Below are positions 41,596 through 50,865 of a DNA stretch of 64,000 nucleotides, one piece after another (the stretch's first letter is position 1; each line of letters begins with the position of its first letter). A program made the translations under genes and the position numbers. The notes beneath the pieces are model-generated. The model was not told the origin of the DNA. It worked only from the letters and a program-made list of their open reading frames with translations, and did not search any database. Source of the stretch: Lysinibacillus sp. FSL W8-0992 (GTDB lineage: Bacteria; Bacillota; Bacilli; Bacillales_A; Planococcaceae); the NCBI RefSeq assembly GCF_038008685.1, contig NZ_JBBOZQ010000001.1:1674001-1738000 (forward strand), in the 5' to 3' direction.

Positions 41596-42648
41596 AATTG
41601 TTTGAGTGCCTGGCACATAGGTCCTGCATAGTACGGGCTCCTGAAATCGTAAAAATCCACTGCGCTTTCCGCGGGCACGACGTAAGCCGCAACCCTCGCT
41701 GACGCGCGGTTTGTTGCGTCTTACGTTCCGTGCGTTCCCGCAGGAGTCTCCGTAGATTTTTACTAAGTAAATCTTTCTGGCAGTGCTATTTAGAAACAAA
41801 ATTGTTTGGGTGCCTGGCACTTAGTTTCACACATAGCTCCTGCACAGTACGGGCTCCTGAAATCTTAAAAATCCACTGCGCTTTCCGCGGGCACGACGTA
41901 AGCCGCAACCCTCGCTGACGCGCGGCTTGTTGCGTCTTACGTTCCGTGCGTTCCCGCAGGAGTCTCCGTGGATTTTTACTAAGTAAATCCTTCTGGCAGT
42001 GCTATATAGATATAAAATTGTTTGAGTGCCTGGCACATAGCTCCTGCATAGTACGGGCTCCTGAAATCGTAAAAATCCACTACGCTTTCCGCGGGCACGA
42101 CGTATGCCGTAACCAACGCAGTAGCGCGGCTTGTTGCGTCTTACGTTACGTGCGTTCCCGCAGGAGTCTCCGTGGATTTTTACTGAGTAAATCCTTCTGG
42201 CGGTGCTATTTAGATACAAAATTGTTTGGGTGCCTGGCACTTAGCTTCTGCATAGTACGGGCTCCTAAAATCGTAAAAATCCACTGCGCTTTCCGCGGGC
42301 ACGACGTAAGCCGCAACCCTCGCTATCGCGCGGCTTGTTGCGTCTTACGTTCCGTGCGTTCCCGCAGGAGTCTCCGTGGATTTTTACTAAGTAAATCCTT
42401 CTGGCAGTGCTATATAGATATAAAATTGTTTGAGTGCCTGGCACTTAGCTCCTGCATAGTACGGGCTCCTGAAATCGTAAAAATCCACTACGCTTTCCGA
42501 GGGCACGACGTATGCCGTAACCAACGCAGTAGCGCGGCTTGTTGCGTCTTACGTTACGTGCGTTCCCGCAGGAGTCTCCGTAGATTTTTATTGAGCTAAT
42601 CCTTCTGGCGGTGCTATTTAGATACAAAATTGTTTGGGTGCCTGGCAC
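41596..42648 (+). repeat. Tandem array of variant GC-rich repeats with AAAAATCCAC/GTGGATTTTT arms (five units)
   Basis: The core CTTTCCGCGGGCACGACGTA...GTTCCCGCAGGAGTC occurs at 41665, 41881, 42085, 42289 and 42493 (period 216, then 204). The core matches the array at 22.4 kb, but the outer arms are TAAAAATCCAC and GTGGATTTTTA in place of GTTGATT/AATCAAC. Each unit is separated by the palindromic motif TTGTTTGRGTGCCTGGCAC at 41596, 41800, 42016, 42220, 42424 and 42628. Units alternate between two slightly different forms, so the duplicated unit may have been a dimer. Confidence 0.9.
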
Positions 42649-42665
42649 TTAGCTCCTAAAATCGT

Positions 42666-42705
42666 AAAAATCCACTGCGTTTTCTGGAGACGCAGTGGAT
42701 TTTTG
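42666..42705 (-). terminator. Collapsed sixth repeat unit serving as terminator
   Basis: AAAAATCCACTGCGT-TTTCTGGA-GACGCAGTGGATTTTT keeps the arms of the array units but has lost the core, leaving a perfect hairpin with U-runs on both strands. It lies downstream of the leftward dehydrogenase gene and fits as its terminator. Confidence 0.8.
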
Positions 42706-42750
42706 TTGTGTTAGTCATCAAATACATGACTAGCGTAGTAAATTGTAGGG

Positions 42751-42771
42751 AATTGTTTGAGTGGCAGGCAC
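42751..42771 (+). repeat. Variant copy of the palindromic motif next to the dehydrogenase stop codon
   Basis: TTGTTTGAGTGGCAGGCAC differs from the usual motif by two paired changes that keep a hairpin-like core. It abuts the stop codon of the gene at 42772. Confidence 0.7.
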
Positions 42772-43671
42772 TTATCCTTTAAGGAAATCAGGTTTTGAGA
42801 AGCTTGGGTTTGGATATTTGTAGAAGCCTTCTCCTGTTGCTCGTCCTAATTTGCCTTTGTCGATATACTCTGTTTTTAACAAGTTAGAAAGCTTTTTCAT
42901 GTTGTCATCACCAGTTGCAGCAGCTTTTGCCTCTACAATGTTATGAGCGGTATTGATACCTACAACGTCTAAAATAGCAAATGGTCCAAGAGGAGCACCT
43001 GTCCCAATCATCCAAGTTTTGTCGATTGTTTCAGGATCAGATACTTCTTTTACTAATAGCATTTCAGCTGCATCTAAAAATGGCACGAGTAGAGAGTTTA
43101 AAATATAGCCAGGTTGTTCTTTATATAATGTTAGTGGCACCATTCCAATAGCACGAGCAAATTCAACGACCTCATCAAATACTTTCATATCTGTACCTGG
43201 ATGTTTCATAATTTCAGCTGTATTGTTTACCCAAATTGTATTAGCAAAATGTAATGCTAAAAACTTCTCAGGGCGACCTGTAGCTTCAGCAAATTGGCTT
43301 GGTAATAAAGTAGATGAGTTAGTTGCGAAAATTGTTTTTGCTGGGGCAACTTTGCCTAAATTAGTGTAAAAGTCTGTTTTGATTTTTACAACCTCAGGAA
43401 TCGCTTCGATAACAAGGTCTGCATTTGCTACAGCTTCGGCTAAGTCACTTTTAAATGAAAGACGCGCATAAGCAGCATCTACTTCTTCCTGTGTCGCACC
43501 CAAATCGTGTTGGTATAATGGTTTTAACTTTGTAATGCGATCCTGCGCATTTTTTAAAGCTTCGTCATTAATATCGTACACAGTAACGTTAAATCCTTTA
43601 AAAGCAGACTGATAAGCAATTTGACTTCCTAAAACGCCACTTCCTGCTACAGTAATGTTTTGATAGTTCAT
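42772..43671 (-). CDS. 3-hydroxyacyl-CoA dehydrogenase (299 aa)
   Basis: An N-terminal Rossmann domain with ITVAGSGVLGSQIAYQSAFK (GxGxxG), ATNSSTLLPSQFAEATGRPE near residue 120 and the C-terminal dimerisation domain from ~190 (GAPLGPFAILDVVGINTAHN). The catalytic His lies in LALHFANTIW. Single-domain size agrees with short-chain 3-hydroxyacyl/3-hydroxybutyryl-CoA dehydrogenases. It oxidises 3-hydroxyacyl-CoA with NAD. AGAGGAGGAATTCAG precedes ATG 43671. It stands alone on the minus strand. A FadN-like multidomain relative begins at 63636. Confidence 0.93.
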   Translation of the reverse strand: MNYQNITVAGSGVLGSQIAYQSAFKGFNVTVYDINDEALKNAQDRITKLKPLYQHDLGATQEEVDAAYARLSFKSDLAEAVANADLVIEAIPEVVKIKTDFYTNLGKVAPAKTIFATNSSTLLPSQFAEATGRPEKFLALHFANTIWVNNTAEIMKHPGTDMKVFDEVVEFARAIGMVPLTLYKEQPGYILNSLLVPFLDAAEMLLVKEVSDPETIDKTWMIGTGAPLGPFAILDVVGINTAHNIVEAKAAATGDDNMKKLSNLLKTEYIDKGKLGRATGEGFYKYPNPSFSKPDFLKG

Positions 43672-44143
43672 CTGAATTCCTCCTCTGATATTGTTACGTT
43701 AGTATAATAGTTTCGATGTAGAATAATTTTCTTATTACAATTTCATACTACTTCTTTCGTTGAATGAAAATCAAATTATAAACTCAATTATTATAATGAT
43801 ATAAAAATATGTCCGATTTCTACTGAAATTTATACGCTTCAAGTATGTGCTTATTGAGAATAAAAATCACCGTTAGCCTTAATAATTTTAAAAGTAGACT
43901 TTAGGAACATATACGGTTTAGTACAAATGAATTATTATCAATTATTTGGATTTAGTGGGTATTTTTATCTTTTATTAATAACATCTTCAAGCATTTAGAC
44001 TTAGAAGTGTAAAGATTTAGTCGGAGTAAATTGATTTGCAAAAATAGGGCTATTTTATAATTTTCAATAATTTACATATATTTATAGATTTGTTAATAGG
44101 TGTTTTAGTACACTGAAGTTATGAATTGAAAGGGGTAAGAGGA
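43672..44143. other. AT-rich intergenic region, nothing recognised
   Basis: Between the divergent dehydrogenase and SLH genes there is no supported frame. TTGAATGAAAATCA near 43760 is only half of a FadR-type box. Promoters for both genes must lie here, but I see no strong match. Confidence 0.4.
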
Positions 44144-45202
44144 ATGAAGAAAACAATTTTAGCTGGAGCCTTAAGTATTGCATGTTTTACAGGAGGTTTT
44201 GGCTTACAAGCATATGCACAAGAAAAAGTCGATGTTGCAAACATTATTCATCCTAAACAAGTCGTTGCATCGACTAATCAAGTACAATCGATGTCCTATC
44301 AAGATATTTACAAAATGTTTTTACTTTCTAAGCTAGTCAATGAGGATGATGATGTAACAATAGTTACATCTAAAGATAGCATTATTATAAAAATGTCCCT
44401 TAAAGGATTAATGGCATCCTACACAGATGGGACAAACTTATTCCCAGAAGGTGAACAGGCATTACAAGAAAACTTTGATGAGTTTAAAAAGCTGTATGGT
44501 GATGCGATTCAAATGCGCATTACTCAATCTGGTAATGGCTTCAAGGCTGAAATTTTTACAGCGGGGAAATGGGAAGCAGCAAGTAATACAGATATGGGTG
44601 ATTTAATTACGGTATTAAACCGTGCTGACCTTGATTTAAAACCAGGTGGGTATTTTACAGATGCGATTGGCCATTGGGCTGAAAGCTATATCCAATTGCT
44701 TTATCAGGCTGGAATCGTAACTGGTACTACTGATACAACATTCAATCCGAATGGACAAGTAACACGTGGTCAATTAGCTGCGATGATTTTCCGTGCTTCA
44801 GGATTAGATGTAAATGAAGATTATGAAGGACCTGCTTCTTACAAAGATATGCAAGGTTTCTGGGGAGCTAAGGAAGTAGCGATTTTACAAGAGTACGGGT
44901 TACTCGAAATTTTCGATGGTAATTATTTTGAGCCAAACAAACCTGCTACACGTGAAGAGATGGCTCATGTTACGGCAAGTTACTTAGAAGCGATGGAATT
45001 CGATATCGCAAAGGCTAACAAAAATAATACCTTTACGGATAAGGATCAAATGCGTAAGGAAGCTGTGGAATCTATTGGTTTATTACAGCAATTGGGGATT
45101 ATTGAAGGTGCAAGTGGCAAGTTTAATCCAAAAGGCAATCTGACTCGTGCGCAGTTTTCTAAAATTTTATCACTTACGTTGATGACAGTGAGTGAAGAGT
45201 AA
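44144..45202 (+). CDS. S-layer homology (SLH) domain surface protein (352 aa)
   Basis: Signal peptide at residues 1-26 (ending AYAQ). Residues ~27-165 are an unrecognised domain. Three SLH modules follow: DAIGHWAESYIQLLYQAGIV with TTFNPNGQVTRGQLAAMIFR near 172-225, FWGAKEVAILQEYGLLEIFD with NKPATREEMAHV near 240-285, and VESIGLLQQLGIIEGASGKF with KGNLTRAQFSKIL near 305-345. SLH modules bind pyruvylated secondary wall polymer, so the protein is held on the cell wall. ATG 44144 follows AGAGGA; the frame is open six codons further up. Confidence 0.92.
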   Translation: MKKTILAGALSIACFTGGFGLQAYAQEKVDVANIIHPKQVVASTNQVQSMSYQDIYKMFLLSKLVNEDDDVTIVTSKDSIIIKMSLKGLMASYTDGTNLFPEGEQALQENFDEFKKLYGDAIQMRITQSGNGFKAEIFTAGKWEAASNTDMGDLITVLNRADLDLKPGGYFTDAIGHWAESYIQLLYQAGIVTGTTDTTFNPNGQVTRGQLAAMIFRASGLDVNEDYEGPASYKDMQGFWGAKEVAILQEYGLLEIFDGNYFEPNKPATREEMAHVTASYLEAMEFDIAKANKNNTFTDKDQMRKEAVESIGLLQQLGIIEGASGKFNPKGNLTRAQFSKILSLTLMTVSEE

Positions 45203-45232
45203 TATCTCCTGTAGACTAAGCTAAATTTAAAA

Positions 45233-45280
45233 TGTAAAAATCCACTTCGCAGTGCTTTGTTAGGCGAAGTGGATTTTTTA
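45233..45280 (+). terminator. Terminator of the SLH gene, built from repeat arms
   Basis: AAAAATCCACTTCGC-N12-GGCGAAGTGGATTTTTT has the same AAAAATCCACT arms as the 41.6-kb repeat units and is followed, as in the array, by a copy of the palindromic motif. It looks like a repeat unit reduced to its outer hairpin. Confidence 0.85.
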
Positions 45281-45291
45281 CATTTTTTCTA

Positions 45292-45314
45292 AGTGCCAGT
45301 CACCCAAACAAATC
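45292..45314 (-). repeat. Inverted copy of the palindromic motif
   Basis: AAGTGCCAGTCACCCAAACAA is the reverse complement of TTGTTTGGGTGACTGGCACTT, one base off the consensus core. It lies between two convergent genes. Confidence 0.7.
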
Positions 45315-45338
45315 GAAAAATTCAAACAAAATATGTGC

Positions 45339-46034
45339 TTAGCCTACAAATGTATGAAACATATAGCTTAAAAAATAGCCGAATAAAATATATGTCATAA
45401 AGGATTTTAAGGTTACTGATCGTACATGGTGCAAAATAAATTCTGAAATACTAGCCGTGCCGATTAATCCTATTGAGAGGCCCATTAACATTCCTTGTGC
45501 CTTAATTGTTAAATTCCAATATTGACCAATGAAAACGAAAAATACAAAGAATATCGAAAATCCGATGAAATAAATGAATAGTTTCCATAGTCTTCCGCTT
45601 TGTGAAAGAGATGCTGTTGTAAGTGCAAACCCTTCCGGAAGATGATGAAGAATGATTGATGCTGTCATTGTAATACTAAGGGCGGAATTACCAAGTAAGT
45701 TTCCAATAGTAAGACTAATAGGAATTGTATGGATGACCATTGCTATTGCAAGCAAAGAAACGGAGGGGTTTTGATGATTTGTAGGGTGAAATAAACTACT
45801 AAGTAATTGAAATATTAAATAGCCAATAAGTATGCCTAATAACATGCCAAAAGACTTGTACATTTGAAAAGAGGAGGGAATGATATCTAGTACGAGCAAT
45901 CCTACTAAAAAACCACCACATAATAATGATAAACCTTGGGTTGTATGTTGAAACAGCTTAGAGAAAACCCAAGCGATTGTTCCACCTATGCTAACGCTGA
46001 AAAAAAGAAATCCACCAAGTATCATTGCACTCAA
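45339..46034 (-). CDS. ZIP family metal transporter (231 aa)
   Basis: About seven to eight membrane segments. The metal-site helices read VIHTIPISLTIGN (TM4) and ILHHLPEGFALTTASL (TM5, HHxPEG), the core ZIP signature. It should import zinc or another divalent metal. TTG 46034 is the likely start, since GGAGG lies 10 bases upstream; an ATG three codons later is too far from that site. It has no partner gene. The SLH gene converges on it. Confidence 0.88.
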   Translation of the reverse strand: MSAMILGGFLFFSVSIGGTIAWVFSKLFQHTTQGLSLLCGGFLVGLLVLDIIPSSFQMYKSFGMLLGILIGYLIFQLLSSLFHPTNHQNPSVSLLAIAMVIHTIPISLTIGNLLGNSALSITMTASIILHHLPEGFALTTASLSQSGRLWKLFIYFIGFSIFFVFFVFIGQYWNLTIKAQGMLMGLSIGLIGTASISEFILHHVRSVTLKSFMTYILFGYFLSYMFHTFVG

Positions 46035-46308
46035 CTGCGAAATTCCTCCGCCCTATAATAAACTGAAGTCCGTTTTACAAAATATATGCAACGTAAAGGG
46101 TTATATGATGGAGCACAGTTAAAATAAATGACCACGTTTGCGTTTAAATAATGAAAACTATACACGCAAATCGAAACAGTGCGTACAAAAGAAATGAAGC
46201 TGGATAGTAAGCATTCCTAAAAAGATTTCATTTTTTTAAATAGGGTAGTTATATTTATGAATTAATTAGTTATATAGTAGCTTAATTATGATAATTGGGG
46301 GGATTGCA

Positions 46309-47013
46309 ATGAAATGGGCTGCACTTTTGAGCTTTTTAATCATGATTACTGTTAATGTTATAGCAAGTACAATAGGTATTAATGGCAAAACAACAGGAGA
46401 AGTATCTAACCAACTACAGGTGCTGTTTATGCCAGCAGGCTATGTTTTTTCTATATGGCTTGTTATTTATATAGTTTTAGGAATATGGCTTGTTATTCAT
46501 TTATTCCGGAAGAAAGCCAATCAAGAGACAGCCATCATAAGTCTTGTAACGTCAACTTGTCTGTATAATATTGCTTGGCTTTTATGTTGGCATTATGAAT
46601 ACTTTTCGTTATCGATCGTCATGATGATTGGACTCCTAGTCAGTTTAATTTTTATTTATAGAAGTTATCCGAAAGGGGATACCCGTTTTGCAGGGAGATT
46701 ACCTTTTTCGATTTACTTGGGCTGGATTAGTGTTGCCTTAATGGCGAATATTAGTTATGTTTTGACGTACTATCAGTGGGATGGCTTTGGTATATCAGAT
46801 GTATGGTGGGCAAATTTGTTGCTCTTCGTTGCCACATGTCTTGCTATTTATATTCGCTATGTGGAAGTAGATTTTTTGTTTCCAATAGTTATTATTTGGT
46901 CTTTTATCGGCATTGCTGTGAAAAATGGGGTAGATGCTGGAAGCTTATTTTATATGCCTTTACTGTATAGTGCTGTGCTTGTTATATGGATTTTTATCGG
47001 AAAGCGGAGATAA
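46309..47013 (+). CDS. TspO/MBR-like tryptophan-rich membrane protein (234 aa)
   Basis: Six to seven hydrophobic helices. The segment LFMPAGYVFSIWLVIYIVLG, with ACxxNIAWLLCWHYEYF-like continuation, matches the TspO/MBR pattern (PxGxVFxxxWxxxY), although the protein is longer than the five-helix core. ATG 46309 is chosen because TTGGGGGGATTGCA precedes it. It has no evident operon. TspO proteins bind porphyrins and related hydrophobic ligands; whether this divergent member does so is open. Confidence 0.7.
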   Translation: MKWAALLSFLIMITVNVIASTIGINGKTTGEVSNQLQVLFMPAGYVFSIWLVIYIVLGIWLVIHLFRKKANQETAIISLVTSTCLYNIAWLLCWHYEYFSLSIVMMIGLLVSLIFIYRSYPKGDTRFAGRLPFSIYLGWISVALMANISYVLTYYQWDGFGISDVWWANLLLFVATCLAIYIRYVEVDFLFPIVIIWSFIGIAVKNGVDAGSLFYMPLLYSAVLVIWIFIGKRR

Positions 47014-47159
47014 TGAAGCGTCACTTTATACGTAAAGTATTATTTGGAAAAAAGAGGGTGCGTTCAATTGACTGAATATTACTTTAATTCTATACTTTTG
47101 AATAGAAATACTAGATTCATTGATTTAGTCAACTACTAATGAAGGTGAGGAATGTAAGT

Positions 47160-48848
47160 ATGAAATGGGATGCGAGTTATGATGTAGTAGTAGTAGGATC
47201 AGGCGCTGCAGGTTTGACAGCAGGACTAACAGCAAAGTTGCAAGGGATGAAATCATTAGTCATTGAAAAAACTGATCGTTACGGTGGAGCATCTGCCCTA
47301 TCAGGTGGAGCACTATGGATTCCAAATAATCATGTCATTAAAGGTGCAGGTGTTCCTGACACGCATGAACTAGCACGTTTGTACTTAGATTCAACTATTG
47401 GTGATCGTGTGCCAACCACATTAAAAGAGGCTTATATAACGCAAGGGCCTGAAATGTTAATGTTTTTAAATCATCATACTAATCACATGCGTTTCCAATA
47501 TGCTACAGGCTATTCGGATTATTATCCTGAAAAACCAGGTGGCCTTTCACAAGGGCGCTCTATTGAGCCACTTATTTTTGATTTGCAGAAGATGGGAACT
47601 TTAGCTGATACGATGCGCCGGTCTATTATGTCGACTAAAGGCTTCACGATGAATAGCTATGAATTCCATAAGGTAAATATGATAAGACGTACAATGAAAG
47701 GAAAAACAACAGCACTAAAATTAGGGATGCGCTTAGTGAAGTCTAAAATAACAGGTAGTGAGCCTGTAGCGTTAGGACAATCGTTAATTGCACGCTTACG
47801 TATGTCACTTGCAGAAGCGAATGGGGAGTTATGGGTCTCAACGGCATTTAAAGATTTTATCGTAAAGAATAATCGCGTGATTGGTTTAATCGTAGAACGG
47901 GATGGACAAGAAATGCAGATTGAAGCCAAAAAAGGTGTAGTGCTTTCATCTGGTGGCTTTTCACACAATCAAGCGTACCGAGAGAAATATTTGCCTTCCC
48001 CAACCAATGCCAAATGGACATCGACTCCAGAAGGACAAACCGGTGATTGTATTGAACCAAGCGTTAAAATTGGGGGAACGTTAGATTTAATGGATAAAGT
48101 ATGGGGGGCGCCTTCAGTATTAGATCCAGAAGGACATCCATTCTTTTTAGTGGCAGACCGTGGCGTACCAAATATGATGGTGGTAGACAATTTAGGCAAT
48201 CGTTTTTTAAATGAAGCTGCCCCTTATCATGAGTTTGTAGATAATATGTTTGCACATCATAAAAAAACGAATACTGGAATACCTTCGTGGATTCTTATTG
48301 ATGCAACTGCGAAGAGTCGATATATATTTACAGGTTTGTTCCCTGGACAAGCTTTCCCAAAAAGCTGGTTTGACAATGATATTGTGAAAAGCGGGAAAAC
48401 AATAGAGGAATTGGCAAGTCAAATGGGTGTACCATCAGAAAATTTAATTGAAACGGTTGCGCGTTTTAATACATTTGCACGTAATGGACACGATGATGAT
48501 TTCAATCGAGGGGAAAGTGCTTACGATAACTATTACGGTGATCCTACATTAAAAAACCCAAATTTAGCTGAATTGAAGGATGCACCTTATTATGCACTAC
48601 GGTTATATCCAGGTGATATTGGCACGAAAGGGGGGCTCGTTATAGATGAACATGCTAGGGTTGTAAAGAAGGACGGAACACCAATTGAAGGCTTGTATGC
48701 ATCTGGTAATTGCTCCGCTTCGATAATGGGCGAAACTTATCCAGGACCGGGTGCTACACTAGGACCAGGAATGACGATGAGTTATATCGCAACGTCACAT
48801 ATGGCGCAAAGTAGTAAACAAGAAATAGCAACTCTTATTGAAGCTTAA
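47160..48848 (+). CDS. FAD-dependent 3-ketosteroid-dehydrogenase-like oxidoreductase (562 aa)
   Basis: The N-terminal FAD-binding motif VVVGSGAAGLTAGLTAKLQG is followed by EKTDRYGGASALSGGALWIP, typical of KstD/fumarate-reductase-type flavoproteins. The C-terminal GGLVIDEHARVVKKDGTPIE and GLYASGNCSASIMGETYPGP with GATLGPGMTMSYIA match 3-oxosteroid 1-dehydrogenases closely. It likely introduces a double bond next to a ketone. ATG 47160 follows AAGGTGAGG by 9 bases; an ATG seven codons earlier is an alternative. No steroid-ring genes surround it, so the true substrate may be a non-steroid ketone. Confidence 0.88.
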   Translation: MKWDASYDVVVVGSGAAGLTAGLTAKLQGMKSLVIEKTDRYGGASALSGGALWIPNNHVIKGAGVPDTHELARLYLDSTIGDRVPTTLKEAYITQGPEMLMFLNHHTNHMRFQYATGYSDYYPEKPGGLSQGRSIEPLIFDLQKMGTLADTMRRSIMSTKGFTMNSYEFHKVNMIRRTMKGKTTALKLGMRLVKSKITGSEPVALGQSLIARLRMSLAEANGELWVSTAFKDFIVKNNRVIGLIVERDGQEMQIEAKKGVVLSSGGFSHNQAYREKYLPSPTNAKWTSTPEGQTGDCIEPSVKIGGTLDLMDKVWGAPSVLDPEGHPFFLVADRGVPNMMVVDNLGNRFLNEAAPYHEFVDNMFAHHKKTNTGIPSWILIDATAKSRYIFTGLFPGQAFPKSWFDNDIVKSGKTIEELASQMGVPSENLIETVARFNTFARNGHDDDFNRGESAYDNYYGDPTLKNPNLAELKDAPYYALRLYPGDIGTKGGLVIDEHARVVKKDGTPIEGLYASGNCSASIMGETYPGPGATLGPGMTMSYIATSHMAQSSKQEIATLIEA

Positions 48849-48860
48849 TTTGTACTATAT

Positions 48861-48897
48861 AAAAACCTTCTTCTTCTTTCGATAAGGAGGTTTTTTT
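48861..48897 (+). terminator. Terminator after the flavoprotein gene
   Basis: AAAAACCTTCTT-loop-AAGGAGGTTTTTTT with one mismatch and seven Ts. Its 3' arm contains a perfect AAGGAGG that could also serve as ribosome binding site for the frame at 48896. Confidence 0.75.
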
Positions 48898-49012
48898 GTC
48901 TCGAGAAGTATATGTAAAATGCCTTTTTACTAATGGAATCAGGCTATTGGTATGTGCAATCGTTCTAATTTTGTTCGTTTTTGAATATAGTGGCTACTGG
49001 GTGAAGAAATAG
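48896..49012 (+). CDS. Possible 38-aa single-span membrane peptide
   Basis: TTG 48896 lies 5 bases after AAGGAGG and opens a 39-codon frame: a basic start (SREVYVKCLFTNGIR), one hydrophobic helix (LLVCAIVLILFVFEY) and a basic end (WVKK). The ribosome binding site is inside the terminator hairpin, so translation would require readthrough transcripts. It could be chance. Confidence 0.3.
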   Translation: MSREVYVKCLFTNGIRLLVCAIVLILFVFEYSGYWVKK

Positions 49013-49102
49013 GACAGCACATTGAAATGCTAAAAAACAATAACTGGGTTATAAGGAAGGCAATGCTTTGTTATTGAAAGTGAAAAAGGAGTGACTACAC
49101 AC

Positions 49103-50791
49103 GTGCTAGAGTATAGACTCGTGACAACGATTAACGAGCTAGAGACATATAAGGATACTTGGTCTGAAATACTTGAACGTGAAAAAAACGATAATCCTTT
49201 TATAGAATATGAATGGATTTCGACGTGGTGGATGATAGTTGGGCACGATGTGAATGTGGAAATTTACATTGTTGAGCATAAGGGGGAAGCTATAGCGTTT
49301 TTCCCGTTAGTTCATACAAGAAGATTTAGTAGTATCCACCAATTTAGCTTTTTAGGACAAGGACTTGCCTCTTATATGGAGGTAATTGCCGAAAAAAGAT
49401 GGAAAGAGCAGGCTGTGCATTATTTATTAAAGGAACTTACAAGCAAATTTTCCCGAGTCCTCTTCGTATTACATGGTTTACTGGAAAGTAAGGATACATC
49501 TCAAATATTAGAAAAATATACGTTAGCACATCAATTGCCCTATTCAGTTTTTCGTGTTGTCACGCCTTATATAGATTTTAAGTCGATTGAATTACCCGAT
49601 TTTTTAGCACAGCATAAGCGAAGATTAAAGAGTATTAATCGTCGAGAAAAGCGGTTGAAGGAATTTGGAAACATAACTTATCAAAAAGCACATGCTGGAA
49701 GTTTAGATAATATGTTTCGATTGTTTGAAAAAAGATGGCAAAAGAAAATGGATACGAGTGGATTTACAGACGAACGAACGAAGGCATTTTTTGAACAGCT
49801 TGCAAAGCAGCAAAATGGAGCACTATGTTTAAAAGTTCATAGTTTGCAATTTGAGAATACTTGGATTGGCTTTACATTAGATATTTGTTGTCGAGGGAGA
49901 AATTTTTGTCATGCTATGGGGCATGAACCTGATTTCAATATGTTTGGACCTGGACGTTTAATTGAAAAGGAAAATATGCTAAAGGCACAAAGTATGAACT
50001 TTCGTCTATACGATTTTGGTGTTGGGTATGAGCCTTATAAGTTTGACTGGTATACACATTTAGATTTTACAAGAAAATTTATTATGAGTACTACAGGGAT
50101 GAGGGAACAAGCGCTTCGTAATGTAATGGTGCTGCAAGAATCGATGTTAGCCATGGTGAAAACAAATCGCAGGATTGTAGAGTGGAAACGTAATACATTA
50201 GGAGAATTACGATACTTGTTCACAAAAGCTAATATGAATGAGTGGTTATCGATGCTGAAATGTAAGGTTTTTAATGGACATGTATTTAATATTTATTATT
50301 TGGATGAAAAAATGTGCCACAATAAATCTAACTTCCAGGAAATAAATATTCAATCGGTGCTCGACCACGATCAGCGAACTGAGCTCCTTGCTCATTATTT
50401 TAAAGGCTATAAGCTCTATGGACAGAAACAGGAAATTTCATTTTTGCGACATGATAAATTAATCCAAGAGGAAGCGGATGGGTTTATGCAAGAATTGCCA
50501 CCAAATACTACATATATTAAAAATTATGAACTACCTAAACTCCAAATTATTGTAGATGAAGTGCAACGAGAAGGGCGTGCAATTTGTACCTCGGCTAATT
50601 GGTTTGAGTGGCGAAAGCGTAGGACGTTGAATGCATTAGGTTTTCGAAGGGTAGAACGTGTATGGGTAAATCAACTGTTGAAGTGGAAAAAAGTGCATCG
50701 TCAAGAAAAGAAATGGGTGAAATTTTTTTCGAAACAAGGACAGCAATCAGAACATAGCTGGCACCTAGCACTACTTTCCTTTCTAATATAA
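49103..50791 (+). CDS. CelD/BcsL-like GNAT acetyltransferase for polysaccharide assembly (562 aa)
   Basis: Residues ~1-360 form a tandem GNAT (BioF2-like) acyltransferase: NDNPFIEYEWISTWWMIVGH at the start and the conserved core CRGRNFCHAMGHEPDFNMFG with DFGVGYEPYKFDW. Residues ~400-562 add a second domain that recurs in the paralogue at 54616 (both with the sequence YFKGYKLYGQ / FYKGYTIYKD and WFEWRKRRTLNALGFRRV / FWQWRKRKRLQQLGYKHI). GTG 49103 is chosen by alignment with that paralogue; a GTG four codons earlier overlaps AAAAAGGAG. It probably acylates an exopolysaccharide. It is separated from the main cluster by unrelated genes. Confidence 0.85.
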   Translation: MLEYRLVTTINELETYKDTWSEILEREKNDNPFIEYEWISTWWMIVGHDVNVEIYIVEHKGEAIAFFPLVHTRRFSSIHQFSFLGQGLASYMEVIAEKRWKEQAVHYLLKELTSKFSRVLFVLHGLLESKDTSQILEKYTLAHQLPYSVFRVVTPYIDFKSIELPDFLAQHKRRLKSINRREKRLKEFGNITYQKAHAGSLDNMFRLFEKRWQKKMDTSGFTDERTKAFFEQLAKQQNGALCLKVHSLQFENTWIGFTLDICCRGRNFCHAMGHEPDFNMFGPGRLIEKENMLKAQSMNFRLYDFGVGYEPYKFDWYTHLDFTRKFIMSTTGMREQALRNVMVLQESMLAMVKTNRRIVEWKRNTLGELRYLFTKANMNEWLSMLKCKVFNGHVFNIYYLDEKMCHNKSNFQEINIQSVLDHDQRTELLAHYFKGYKLYGQKQEISFLRHDKLIQEEADGFMQELPPNTTYIKNYELPKLQIIVDEVQREGRAICTSANWFEWRKRRTLNALGFRRVERVWVNQLLKWKKVHRQEKKWVKFFSKQGQQSEHSWHLALLSFLI

Positions 50792-50793
50792 CC

Positions 50794-50832
50794 AAAAATC
50801 CTTAGCGTCTTTTATAGGCGCTGAGGATTTTT
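50794..50832. terminator. Bidirectional terminator between convergent genes
   Basis: AAAAATCCTTAGCG-N11-CGCTGAGGATTTTT with one G-U pair and U-runs on both strands, between the GNAT gene and the leftward 201-aa gene. Confidence 0.88.
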
Positions 50833-50865
50833 ACTTGTCTTGTATTGGAGCTATATATGCTCTTG

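Noticed and set aside
41548..42648. Frames of 62-217 codons on both strands
   Set aside because: All lie within the five-unit repeat array and read through its periodic sequence; their proteins are internally repetitive, Cys/Arg-rich and lack start sites.
41596..42648. CRISPR-like spacing of a 21-bp palindromic motif
   Set aside because: The motif recurs every ~204 bp, but the sequence between copies is itself repeated, so it is a tandem array of long units.
47657..48422. Several minus-strand frames within the flavoprotein gene
   Set aside because: Shadows of a well-supported plus-strand gene; no ribosome binding sites and no conserved motifs.
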